A stretch of 64,000 bases of DNA, from the NCBI GenBank assembly GCA_021234155.1, contig JAJEKV010000002.1:32851645-32915644 (forward strand). The letters are read 5' to 3'. Shown here piece by piece: positions 1 to 11,498 of this stretch. The DNA is from Isoetes taiwanensis (lineage: Eukaryota > Streptophyta > Lycopodiopsida > Isoetales > Isoetaceae). A program made the translations under genes and the position numbers. Each line of letters starts with the position of its first letter. The first letter of the stretch is position 1. The notes below the pieces were generated by a model. It was given only the letters and a program-made list of their open reading frames with translations. It was not told the DNA's origin and searched no databases.

Positions 1-664
1 TCAATTCTATTGCAGCCAACTTATTCCTCACAGGAAATTACATTGAACCATGGCGAACAAATTTCAGTCAAATATGCAACTTAGATTTTAGCATTTTTTA
101 GCATGTTTTCAACAAAAAGTCCAATGTGAACTAGTTCATTCTAATTTTACATCTTCAAGCAATATCACATGATTGAAAAATTGGGCAAATGGATACAAAA
201 TTTTCATTATTGATTCTAACTTTTGGAATGTCGTGCTTTAAATGAATCTATGTCTTTTTAGATTTTGCACTACTATCTATGATCCTTGTTTGTGCCCAAT
301 TCAGTACATGTCGAGTTTAGCATATTTTATATGTTTGTTGTAAATTAATTTAGACTTCTCATTTTATGAAGTAGTTGTACCTCTCGGGTGCCTAGATCAA
401 CAGATCTTCTGGAAACTACTCCTGAACCAAGATTCATGACGGCATATATTTTGCTCCAGAAATTCGTTTAAATAACAGATTAATCACAAAAAACATTGAT
501 TTTGCTTATTTAAATGCTTCTCTTTAACCGTTCTGATTGATCATTAAATTTACTTGAATGCTCATGTCCAGATCGAACAGCTCTCAATGACAGCTACATA
601 TAATAGGTGCAGATCCAACTTCATGAATATTGTTATGTTCTTATTTAACGCCTAAGAATACAAA
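1..664. other. AT-rich stretch, no gene seen
   Basis: I see no supported coding region, RNA gene or repeat boundary here. It lies just 3' of the last recognisable STN7-like exon on the minus strand. It could hold the rest of that gene fragment or of the element that captured it, but I could not match further kinase exons. Confidence 0.4.
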
Positions 665-687
665 GTTGCCGTACACATTTTTGAGCT

Positions 688-2110
688 GAAACCACGTAGC
701 ACATCTACATTTCCTCGTGCTTCAACCATTTTCCTCCAAGCAGGCAAGTCATAACCACATCGTTTGAATTGCCGATTGAATTGAATCAGGCACTGTCAGT
801 TCTCAAGCTTGGGAAAGCCTTCAACAATAAGAATATACTTAGCCCAGTAAATACTGCTATGCAAAACCTATAAAACATTGTGGTTTCTCATAGACTTTTA
901 CCATTTGCAGGAATATAAGACCAGCACTATAAATGTCAAACCGATCAGGCACATTCATCTGCACAAGTGACAATATGTACTTACCCTTTTATCATTTGAA
1001 TCCTGCCAGGGCCTTTATATAAGATTTTTGATACCTGCCAAAGTACTGGAGAAAGTGCAACTGCAATTCGTCGAGGTGGAGCTGATGGTGTCTGAGTGCT
1101 CGTAATATATTGCTCTGGTGCTGCATATCTGCATGTTTACAAAGCACCAGATTTAAGGACTAAGCACACATTGGTTTTTAGCAGGCAGAAAGTTTCCTAC
1201 AGAAGCAACGTATTCAACATGTAAACTTGCAATGTTAAAGTCAGCGCTATGCCAGATTATACAGACATAGGTGATACGCCTATTATAAAACATATGAAAG
1301 CAGCTATATCAACTCAGGGCACATGATGTTACTGCAGCAATCATGTGAGCCCTTAAAATAAAATAGTTTCTTTTTGGTGTTGGCACTGACTTAAGTTTGA
1401 CACAAAAGCCAAATTGGTAAATCTTTGTAACAGAAAGTTTTGGTACACATGGATAACTTGAAAAGTTGATGATATTTTGCTTTGTTGGTTGGGAACAACA
1501 CAGATATGCCTGATCTGTGTATACTAGTTTAATCTTTGCAGGAGGAACTGATGGCTCCTCCAAGTGAAGAAAAAGACTTGAAAAGCATAAATTGGGGTCA
1601 ATCCATGAATACAGTTGAACGCACCGTGGGTCCAGCAGAAACTCCTTTGGAATGTAATTTATTCCCACCCGCAAGTCAGCAGCAGCTCCAAGATCAATGA
1701 TTTTAAATGTCCTGGATTCTAAAAATAACATAAAACAAATTAAGCAAAGAACAGCCTGAAAGCTGCATCAAGCTCTAAGAACAACCTTCCGAGAAAATTA
1801 TGTTTTGAGGTTTTAGTCACGGTGGACTATTCCAGTATCGTGAAGGCTCCTTAGGGCATTCAAAATTTGACACATCATAGTTCTTATGATTCTGTTTTCT
1901 CTTTCTGTCTGTATCCAACATATCTTCAACCTGTCTGTCACAATTTCAACCCACTTGTTTAAGAAGACGTGTTTGACAAGACAGAAAATTCTTGTAAAAA
2001 TCTTGGATGCACATACATTATAAGAAAAATACTTACTGATCATTAGGTCTGATAGTGTTCTGTCCCTCGTACCTTCACACAAGCCAGAATTCATTCTTTT
2101 TGCTTGAATT
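688..2110 (-). pseudogene. STN7-like thylakoid kinase fragment, several exons with introns
   Basis: Plastid STN7-type Ser/Thr kinases phosphorylate light-harvesting proteins during state transitions. Read on the minus strand, the exons match that family in order. The first runs from 2110 to about 1819 (FW...RYEG, TERENRII, GIVHRD). The second is 1718-1625 ([25 protein letters not shown]). The third is 1128-1035 ([24 protein letters not shown]). The fourth is 958-902 (PDRFDIYSAGLIFLQM), and the last is 818 to about 688 (AFPSLRTDS, then LIQFNRQF one frame away). GT/AG borders fit 1718-1625, 1128-1035 and 958-902. The N-terminal lobe, membrane segment and C-terminus are missing. An in-frame stop in the WLLW-like motif, at least one indel in the first exon and a one-base deletion at about 786 break the frame. 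The family match is strong; function is excluded. The fragment probably arrived by transposon capture, as explained under the adjacent hydroxylase fragment. Confidence 0.85.
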
Positions 2111-2138
2111 CTGCATCATGAAAATGACCTATTCTAAC

Positions 2139-2640
2139 CTGGTGAGCAGCTGCAACCTTCTGGAGATATGGTACATTTGCAATTGGTCCAACAGGAAAAC
2201 GCCGGTGTACAAGACCGTCATGGAAAAACATATATGCCATTCCGAACATAGTGATGCCCAAACTCTGCCAGGTCAAACAGTTAAATCATAAGAGGAAAAG
2301 TTGTAGAAACAACATAGCTAGACACTGCAGGGCAGAGTTGATAAACCGCGCCAAAGCAGAGTCCAGGGACAAGTCCGTTGTGCAAAATTCCAAAAGCCAT
2401 AAGAGCAATTGCAGGGATAGCATTTACAATAGCAAAGACATCATTGAGTTCAAAAGGTCCTTCTCGAGGGCGATGGTGTCACTGCCAAATGAGCAACCAA
2501 CTTATGAGCCAACTTAATAACTGTTAGGAAGTCACTCTTGAATGTGTTGTTTTTCACCTCATGCATGCTCCAAAGTGATGCGCCAAAGAACGCGGTGCGC
2601 CCATCTAGCTCAAAACTCCATACCCACTTGGAATTGTTCT
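2139..2640 (-). pseudogene. Beta-carotene 3-hydroxylase (non-haem di-iron) fragment
   Basis: The plastid BCH/CHYB family hydroxylates beta-carotene rings, using histidine clusters to hold two irons. Three minus-strand exons are visible. The first, 2558 to about 2640, encodes VGMEF-ARWAHR-LW, with TGG changed to TGA in the W of EFWARW and a two-base loss later. The second, 2481-2347, encodes HHRPREGPFELNDVFAIVNA and GLVPGLCFGA. The third, 2264-2139, encodes LGITMFGMAYMF, HDGLVHRRFPVGPIA and VAAAHQ. Splice-like GT/AG borders are kept. A possible earlier piece (SEVPWTEV) lies near 2800-2840. The last exon, with HHTDKF and the PYGLFLGP motif, is absent. Only 28 bases after the third exon's donor, an acceptor starts the STN7-like fragment, so the two genes are joined inside one intron. 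Nonsense and frameshift changes make this a dead fragment. Confidence 0.85.
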
Positions 2641-3214
2641 TAATGTCAGCTTACATACTTGAGTTGCCATACATAACAGTTAAGATTTCATTACACAAAT
2701 GGCGTGCAAAAGCCTTCAGACAATGGATGAAGCAGTGAAACATGCGTAAAAACTAGGGTAATGGCAAATGTCAAAGAGTTCTTTGATGCAACTTACTGCA
2801 GCTCCAACTTCTGTCCATGGTACTTCTGAAGTTCCCTGCATATCAAACATCAGATACAAATTAGGAAATAGAAAAGTTTACTTTTCCAAGAAATAGCATG
2901 ATTGTTCAAAATAGTAGCAGCACAATTGATAGTTTTACTTAGACATCAAAGCTCAAACTTATCCTGATCCAAACAACAAAGACGTTCCTATCCATGGACG
3001 GCAATGTAAAAGATCACATATGCGTTCTCAGCTCGTTTTCTTAGACTTCACAAGAATTTCTGGTTCGATAAGGGACGTAACAACATGCCAGCTAATAAAC
3101 CTGATCTGTAATTTGTTCTCCAAAACCACTTCAAAGCTTTTCTGAAAGGAGGGCATACGGATCCTCATTTTGCTGGATCACATTAAAAATGATCGTTTCT
3201 AAGGAAAGCAGTAC

Positions 3215-3600
3215 CTGTATACGCGAGATTATTTTAGCACCTTCTTGTAACAGCCGGGGCACATACATGAAACCCAAGCCAGCGAGAACTGCAATAATCA
3301 CTGCATACAAGAAGACGCCTCCGCCCATGAAAGTACCCTTCTACAGCAAGTATCTAAGGCATTCTGTTTGTGTTTGTGGGCCTCTGCTACTGCGGGACTT
3401 GGAGGACTTCACCTCTTGCCGGTTAGGCGCTATAACAGGTACGACAAGCAATCTGTTGCAGATGTTCCGGCATTTTGGAGTGTTCTGGAGCTACAAGTTA
3501 ACCGGTTTCCAGAGGGGCTCCCCTGCAACATAAATGACCTAGCATTTACCGCCAACAGTGGGTTTTTAGCAGTCATTCCCATTCCCATGTATATACTGGC
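3215..3600 (-). pseudogene. Unidentified exon with one membrane segment
   Basis: On the minus strand, a stretch beginning MGGGVFLYAVIIAVLAG reads as one hydrophobic helix followed by YVPRLLQEGAKIISRIQ, then a GT splice-donor-like site at 3214-3213. Upstream (to about 3600) the frames read Ser/Thr/Arg-rich, like a plastid transit peptide, but a stop at about 3338 and a frame change separate the parts. I do not recognise the family. It precedes the hydroxylase and STN7-like fragments on the same strand and may be a third captured gene piece. Confidence 0.35.
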
Positions 3601-3660
3601 ATATACTTGAAATATGCCATAAACCCACATAAACAAGTGTTTGCCCCCTTAGGGGCAACC

Positions 3661-4450
3661 CAAAAAAAAAAAAAAAAAAAAACATTGTTTAATAAATTAT
3701 GCACCAAGGACCCTTTGTTATAATGTTCATAACACGAGGTTTAATGTTCGTAACATAAGGGGGGCATAAACGACCTATGCATGGCGTCAAACAACAAGGG
3801 AAAGATGAGGCAAGGACTAGACTGACCAAACTCAAAAAAAAAATAATCATGCACAAGGACCAACCTATGCATAAGGACCTTTTGTGATTAATTTTTAATA
3901 AATTATGCACAAGGATCCTTTGTTATAATGTTTATAACACAAGGTTTAATATTTATAACATCAGGGTTGCACAAACGACTTATGCATGCATCAAATAACA
4001 AAGGGAAAGATGAGGCAAGAACTAGACTGATCAAATTCAACACATAAATTATTCTAACTATACAAATAAGACCCCGGGCAGAACCATACCAAGCCCCAAG
4101 CACAACTTATAAGGACCAATATAATACGACCTAGAACAACACAAACATAAAGCACACCACAAAACCCACTACAAGCCCCCAAACTGACCGGCACATGAAA
4201 CAGAAACCAAACTATAAACAAAAACGAAACCGAGCAAGACAGCAACAACAAATTAGACAAAAGAGGTCGACAAGATCCCTACAGACCAAACAAGACTCCT
4301 ATACCAATCCAGACAGACCCTATCCACCCAAAAAACAGAACCTAGTTTCGCAACAACCCGGAAAACCCCTAAAAAATAATGACCTTATCTAAGCCAAGCA
4401 CACCACAGACCCACCACAAAACCCCAAACTGACCGACAAATGAAAATGAG
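3661..4450. repeat. A-tract and degenerate direct repeats
   Basis: About 20 A residues at 3664-3682 are followed by a roughly 145-base unit at 3691-3840, repeated with scattered differences at 3897-4042 (AATAAATTATGCAC to ACTAGACTGA). Short similar pieces also recur near 4140-4200 and 4390-4445 (CACCACAAAACCC, CCAAACTGACCG). No coding potential is apparent. Confidence 0.6.
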
Positions 4451-7400
4451 ACTAAGCAAGATGGCAATATAAACTGGCAAAAACGACGAACACGATCCCC
4501 ACAGACCAACAAGATGTCTAAGAGTAAGTCACACAACCTAAACCCCCAAAAGACACCATAGCACATCGAAAAACAATAAAAAAATGGACTCACATTTCAA
4601 ATTAAAAAACGTAGCTATAGGAAATAATAAAAAAGGGGCGAAGGGATACTGGGCCCCGGGAACCCTGGACCACCCGAAGTCGTCAGGATACCCGAATTCG
4701 TCACGATTTTGCCTCTTCCGATTTCCCTGTGAATGCTTATGTTTTGCAACTGCCTTTGTTTCTGTCAAGTCGTTTTCCTTGTGTTAGAGCTTAGCCTCAT
4801 TGGTGAATAGCGGAATCATGATTGGGCCAAGCCACGAAACCAAACACCTCCGGATCCGGAAAAGCGTGGGCCTATTTGTTGCCATGCCGCCAAAAGGAAA
4901 TCTGCGTGATCCAAATCCTTGTCGAGAATCCGCCTTGGTGATGAAATCCGATTCCATCGGCTAGTTTGGGTCATGTGCCATAATCGATTCACGGATCTCT
5001 GTAAATCCAATCTCCGAGTCGGGGCTCGGCTTTGGGTCATAATCCGATTCTTGCTCTCAAATTGTTGATGCGGTTAGAATTTGATGCCTTTGTGATAGAG
5101 CTAAGCATGATGCAACCAATGCTTAACGGATTTGAAAAAAGCCTCGCCATTGCCGTGACTTGTTGTTGCAATTGTCTCCAGGGGATACCAAAGTCCGGTA
5201 TCCCCATACATTTATATTAAAGCATTAAAGTAGTATTAACTTTAAGGTTTGGACCATACTTGAATATTGCTTCCTGGTTATAGAGGCCTTTGCTTGAAAT
5301 CATGTTATGTGGAACCATGGAGACCAAGACAGTGCTAAGTGCCAGGGTTGTGGTATGTGCTAAGGGAATCTTTTATGAACTCGACCTAAGAATAGATTTG
5401 TTTATGCTTGAACTTGTGAGGATCCAAGGAGCTAAGTTGAATTATATTACCTAATAATATTGAACGCCACTTCTCCTAGGGGGAAGAAGGGCCTGAGGGA
5501 ATTTATGGAAGCTCCTGGGCATAGTGCAGCCATGGGACCTTATAAGCTTAGTCGAAAGCATGTGTCTAGCAAAGTAAACAAGTTGAGCTAACGAATGGAA
5601 TAAACCATAATAAGATATGTTGATATATTCTAAACTATTGAACATGGCTTTAGGTTATAGTTAATGGCATGCCTTGGGTTAGTATAATGGCTCGTTGTGT
5701 ATGTATCTCCATGCCATTGTTGATAACCTATCTATCTGTCTTGACCTGTATGCTTGCCATTGTGGCATGTATTTATTTGTGCGCCTAGATAGCTAGTATA
5801 TGCATTGAGTATGAAGACTCTTATGAACCTTTTTAAGATATTACCTGAAAGTTATGGCTGCTTAAATGTTAAGGGAGTTCATGTTCTTGTTTTGAGATGT
5901 GCAATGATGTGTTGTCACTTGGGTATGAACCTTATTGTGTTGCATTGCTCTATGGTTGTTCTTGGAAGTAAGATGCATGAGGATTCTATGATATCTCGTA
6001 TTGGATCAACCTGTAAGGTTATTGGTGATATTCTATCTTGTAAAGTCATGAGGGATGATGTTGCATCTTGCATTGCAAACGGACCATCTTCGGAGGGGTG
6101 GAATGGCCGTGAGACTCCGCATCCGTTCTAGATGGCTAGACGGATGGCATGTTGCATTTGCGGCCCACCGGGGGAGGGGTGGGGTGGCGTGTAGACTCAT
6201 GATCGGCCCGATGGCCTGTTGGATGAGTTTAGCCCTGTACGTACAGTTGGAGAGAGTGGTCCCCTTGGGGTCGCAACCCAAGGATTACGCTTGGCATATG
6301 TGCATACATACAGAAGATTGATGTGAATGTAAACATGCTTGTAGCCTGAGTTCTAACTAATGCAGGGGCGTAGTGGAGCAGGTAAAATTATTGTTGTTCT
6401 TATCTTTGATGGTTATGGTAGATTACCTGGTGGTTGATGTTGTGGATGCTCCCGAAATGTTCCCTCCCCACTTAGTCCTTGTGGACTAACCCCTTTATGT
6501 TGTTTGTGTATGTTTAAGACGGTCCAGTGATGGGGTTGCTGTGGAGAAGGTTTTCTTATTCATCTCGATGACCTTGGAGGAGGAGACGTCGGATCGACTA
6601 GTGGTGTTAGTGGAAGCTATTGGTGTGCCCAGAATTAGATGAGCTAATACCCGATTTAAGGAAGTATAAACATTTTACGCGTATATATAAGTCTTATGAA
6701 TATTTAACTTTGATGTTAACGTGTTGGTGCAACGGCCTAGGCCAAGGGGCTAGGTCCGTTTCACAGCATGACATTTCCTTTGGACATAAAACTATGCAAT
6801 TAAATAATTATTCTTATTTTAGATCTAATCTATACTCTAGGATCTCCCTTTTTTTGCTTACTTACTAGCCTAGATTTAGACTTAAGAGTCTTGCTCTTAA
6901 AGATGTCCGTCATCTAAGATGTGCAAGGTTACAGATTAAAGAATTATTTACATAAATTCTATGGTCGCAAGGTTTGTCAGCATGACATTTCCTTTGGACA
7001 TAAAACTATGCAATTAAATAATTATTCTTATTTTAGATCTAATCTATACTCTAGGATCTCCCTTTTCTTGCTTATTACCCTCTTAAAATATGAGTTGATG
7101 CTATCTAAGAAGTTGGCTGGACTTGTTAGATTGCTTCCCTTCATTTGGTCAAATTATTCCTTATGTTGTGGAGGTACTCATCATATATATGGTCGACAGT
7201 TATCCTATTATTGAATCCTGCTTAGTGAGGTGATCAAGTTCATGAAGAGGTTTTGATAAGTTGGATATCTGTCAGCAAATGTATACAATTTTAGTACTCC
7301 ATACGTTTTTCTTTTGAAGATTCGCTCCATTCTTGGGTCCATTTTCTAAAAGAAATGACAAAAATCTGTTCGAAATTTCGTCCCAATCCCATCATGGATG

Positions 7401-9250
7401 TTCTCACCCATAATTCTAAGATATTTAACTATCTGATAGGTTCCCTAGCTTGCTAAAAGCTGGTGTAGTCGTTAGTCGTTTGGAGTAGCAAGGCAATGAT
7501 CCACAATTTTGTTGAAAAATCTGATCTTCTTGGAGTCGTTGTATAATCATTCATGTGTCCTGCTCTCTTTTGTCGAACATATTCTGACTCTGCTCGTCCT
7601 TAATGTTGATGTTGACTACCTTCATTAAAGTTATCCATGTATTAGTGGACTTGATGATGTTGTGGGCAACATAAGGTCTCGGCATCGCATCCCCAAAGGC
7701 TTGAAGGTAATGTTCTCCACTCTGTAGAATCTTTCATGTCGATTCATCTGCCTTGGCGATTATTAGATTTGAGCATGATTCTTGTAACTCCTGAATTGAT
7801 ACTGTTGTGTTGATCTTGTCGATTCGATTCTTCGTCTTGGTGGTCACATGCTGCTGTTATAAGGCTGATGATAATGTTGAGTGCTTTACTAGTTCTAATT
7901 GTGCAACTTCTCTTCCTGAGAGAAGTCTATTTGCATCCATGTGTAGGGACTATAATCTTAACTGATCAATTAGTAATGCTGGTATTTGGTTCCCCATAGT
8001 GCCTCTTCTTGTTGGTGTTTAACCTCCAATCTCTAAGATGGAAGATCGTCATCATGATCTTGAGATAGTGCTGTCGAGGTTGATGTAGCTGCTCTGAAGT
8101 ATCGGGGCTGATGAGGGAGAAGTTTGTTGCGGTCTTGCCATATTCCTATTCCTGAGTAGTTGTAATACCTCCTTAGCCAAAGCATCTTTGTTTGAAGTCT
8201 AAATCTGATACTACTATGGGCTTGTATATCTACGATAGTTGCCCTTCCTTGGAGGTATGTCCAGTCTCATCCTTTAGAACTCTTGATGTCACAAGTCGAT
8301 GAAGTCGTCTACTTGTTGGTGGCGTAGCTGTAACATTTGTCATCGATGTGGGGCCCTTGCTCGAGATAATATGGCACTTGGAGAATATCCTTGACTAGGA
8401 TATATTTCTCCCCTAATGTGATCAATTTTGTAAGTGCCATGATGCCCATTGGCTGTTGCATAGTCCTCTTGGCAACTCTTGTGTCTATTCTTGATGTTGC
8501 AATCGTCCATCCTGTAGGCTTCCCATTATTATTTGTGTTTGGGCTTCCCTATACACCATCTTGGCCTTTGATTTGCTGAAGTTTCCTCCATAAGGTTGCC
8601 ATCTGTTTTCACTTCATTGATGTTGTCAAGTGGCTCCCATGTCGAGGCCTCGAGGATCTACAATGAAGGTCCTCCTGACCTATTTGACTGCCCTAAAGTG
8701 CATAAGGCAACTAATACTACCATAACAACAATTACTTATGTCTACTTACTCTACCCCAAATGACCCACTTGGCATTTGGCACTTTACTAGACACTGAAAA
8801 GGGTACTTATTTACTGTCATGGGGTGGTATAAGGAGACTTATTCTATGGATGTAATTGGTGAGTTTGACTAAATTATCTAGGTAGAATGAATTCCTAGAT
8901 AATTATCTATGATACAAAGGCATGGTGGGAGACACTTGATGGTGGTGCATCTATAACGTGTATTGGTATATCATACCAACGTGCGACAACAATTTCTAAA
9001 CCCTTGGCAACTAGTTGGATTTCTAAGAAAAAGGTTTGATTATACTACCTATATGTAGACAAGAAGACACTTAGCAAGATAAGAGCGACAACTAAGCTAA
9101 GATGAATGCAGATGTCTCTATCTAGCTTAAGGGCCTTGGTTCTAACTCTAAGGGTCTTGGCCATTAATATTATCTAACATAATTAAAGCTTAAATTTAAT
9201 TAAGGATTATAATTCAAACATAAATGATGCCTGCCCTCAGTGGTTAGCAC
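4451..9250. repeat. Gene-free repetitive region with a 98-bp direct repeat
   Basis: No ORF here resembles a known protein. A near-identical segment of about 98 bases starting CAGCATGACATTTCC lies at 6764-6862 and again at 6978-7075. The rest looks like old transposon debris that I cannot classify; in particular I found no reverse transcriptase, integrase or transposase motifs on either strand. Confidence 0.4.
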
Positions 9251-9261
9251 GGGGGGGTTTG

Positions 9262-10072
9262 GAGGGGTTCATCCTTGTGGGCGAGACGTTCGATAATCGC
9301 TACCGTGGGAATTTTTTTCAAGATGAGGAACTTCTTGGGTGGCTCCTCCTCCTCCTCCTCCTCCTCCTCCTCCTCCTCATTCTTCTTGCTTCCCCTCTTG
9401 TTGGTGCGGTTCTTCGCCCTCAGACTTGTCTTCCTCTAGTCCGGATAACCACGCTCCCTTTCCGCCTATCTTCACGTCTCTGTTGTTGGCGGTGCCTCCC
9501 CTCCCCTCCCCCACCCCCCACATCATTCCCCTCTTGTTGGTGCAGTTCTTCCTCCTCGTACTTATCCTCCTCTAGTTCGTCCGACTGCAGTTCTCTGATA
9601 ACCACGCTCCTCTTCCGCCTATCTTCACGTCTCTTTGTTGGCTTCTCCCTTGCCTACATCTCTTCCTCCCATGCAACCACTTTCTCCTTGCCCTTTTCTT
9701 CTGCATTGTTGGCTCCTCTTGCTGCTCTTTCCCTTCCGCCTATCTTCACGTCTCTTTGTCCATCTGCTCTTCCTGCTACTGGGGTTGTTCCTATTGCTGA
9801 GGTTGCTCCTGCTGCTTGCTCCTAAACTTCGGAAGCAGACACTACGATCTCAAATTCTCTCCAGCCTTGCAATCATTCACCTGAAGTGCTAGGTCATTGC
9901 TCCTCCAAGAGTGATACGATTCATCTGAAGGGCTTACGCGGCTAGGTTCGCCGTCTGGCCTAGACCGCAGGACCTCAAGAATTTGTTTGCCGTCGTCCGC
10001 CGCGAGTGCTTCAACGTTCAGGTGCAAGCTGGAGCTTCCAACCTTCCTAGATGTTTGTTTGGTCCTCCCAAC
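9262..10072 (-). pseudogene. Diverged copy of the H3-tail ORF of the LTR element
   Basis: This is the decayed internal ORF of the minus-strand LTR element whose LTR ends at 11375. At 10066-10043 the minus strand encodes RTKQTSRK, close to H3 residues 2-9; the start codon and Ala position are mutated. The frame continues with GKQILEVLRSRPDGEP and SPSDESYHS, which line up with TKKIPEHLRPKKGEE and SSDQSFHD in the 31.8-kb ORF. Farther on, KGKEKV-AWEEE, KRREDRRKRSVVI and a poly-Glu run (the CTC microsatellite at 9341-9378) line up with KGKEKVAEWPEEK, RRTVVIEE and EEEEEE there. Several stops and frame changes occur. No histone fold is visible; homology seems to end near 9260. Its distance from the LTR, after subtracting the inserted MITE, is about 640 bases, against 550 in the other copy. 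Confidence 0.7.
9341..9378. repeat. (CTC)n microsatellite
   Basis: A run of CTC triplets. On the minus strand it reads as GAG codons, that is a poly-glutamate tract inside the decayed H3-tail ORF, which explains why an ORF-like leucine run appears on the plus strand. Confidence 0.9.
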
Positions 10073-10177
10073 AACTTGGCTTCTTTGACAATGGTCTCTT
10101 TGAGAGCTCTTGCCTCTATTGATGGTGGATTGTGTCTATTCAGACCACCTTTGGGTCGGTCTCAGATTGTTCGTTCG

Positions 10178-10852
10178 GTGCACACTATGGAATAAAATAA
10201 TGGCTAAGGTTAGCCCAATGGCTATTTTGTAGCAGTTTTGCCAAGAAAAACGGCTAAAGTAAATGGAAAAAATGCCCAAAAAAAAAAAAAAAAAAAATTA
10301 GCCCAATTTTTTTGCTGCCCAAGTTAGTTTTTAGGTTGAATAGCCAAACCTTTACCTCCAGACATATCCATCAGGACATCAATTAGCTAAACCTAAGATA
10401 GAGTGGGATTGGAAAAATGGATAGATTAGCCCGAAATTCAACACCAATGTATGTACTAACTTTAAGAAATTTCAAATAGGGTTTATATTTTTCTTTTTTT
10501 TTCCACTTTCTTTCTTGTTCCATGTACAAAGTTGAAGCATTAGAATAGAGTAGAATAGAATAAAATAGAGGAAAAGGAACAATGTAGTCCCTTTTTTTAG
10601 GTTTTTGAACATGTTCATGTATATTGTGTCTTGATATATGTATTTACAATAAATTCAATGTCTTTGCCAAAATGCTTGGATTTTTTTTAATTTCTATAGC
10701 GTGATGGCTAATATTTGCCTTTCCATTTTTTGAAAAACCATTTAGTTTAGCCAAGTGTTAGAAACTTCTAGCCCCAATTTGAAGGTAGTTTAGCTAAACC
10801 TATTTTGGCTACATTAAAATATAGGAGTAGTAATTTATTCCATGGTGCACAC
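10178..10852. mobile_element. hAT-type MITE, about 659 bp, with 8-bp target duplication
   Basis: The element spans 10186-10844. It begins TATGGAATAAA and ends TTTATTCCATG, an 11-base terminal inverted repeat with one mismatch. The flanks GTGCACAC (10178-10185) and GTGCACAC (10845-10852) form a perfect 8-bp target duplication, the size typical of the hAT superfamily. The interior is A-rich (A-run near 10278-10298) and non-coding. It is inserted in the internal region of the minus-strand LTR element, between its primer-binding site and its H3-tail ORF. Confidence 0.8.
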
Positions 10853-11361
10853 TCTTATGGCAGCTTCGGAGATTAGCTTATAATTCGCCTTACAAGGATA
10901 AAGGAGAGGTTCAAGCTACCATTTGGGAACTTCTAAGGAGTAGAGGTGCTTCCATAGATTTAGTGGCTACTTTTCTTAAGAGTCAATGGATTATAGCTAT
11001 GAGTTATTAATTAAGGTACTTTCTTTAATCACCTTAACTATTTCTCGAAATTTCCCTATTTCTTTTGGGACAAATATTGGTCATTTCGTGTGCCATTTCT
11101 TTCAAGCTTCTTCTTGAGCGATTTCTCGTTCAATTTTTGCTTGAAAAATGTGGTTCATGAACAACGTGAGATCAATTTACTAGAAGGTTTCTTTTGACTA
11201 TATTATTTCTACCACTTAGACTATATTTAATCTAATTATGACCTTGCTAATGGGAAAAAAAAATCTGAGGCTGGAATTTTCATTCCATTCCCTAACTAGA
11301 CTAGTTAATCTACCTATTCAGGGTCATGGCAAGTGTTGGATCTTGGTCAGCCAAGATCATT

Positions 11362-11373
11362 GCTCTGATACCA
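11362..11373 (-). other. Primer-binding site, tRNA-iMet type
   Basis: The minus strand reads TGGTATCAGAGC directly after the LTR end at 11375. This is the standard plant primer-binding site complementary to the 3' end of initiator tRNA-Met. The following bases (AATGATCTTGG-TGACCA) resemble those after the PBS at 31277. Confidence 0.9.
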
Positions 11374-11498
11374 TTGTGTCGCTCCCCACCAAACATACGC
11401 CCGTCGCAGGAAATCCCCCATCTGGCACACCTGCCGCATGGGCCCTCCGTCTATCCTGCACCTGGGATAGCCATGGTGCAGGAAGGGGGCACGAAAGT

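Noticed and set aside
9259-9825. 188-residue plus-strand ORF with leucine runs
   Set aside because: It is the antisense of the (CTC)n tract and of the decayed acidic H3-tail ORF; its composition is simple-repeat driven.
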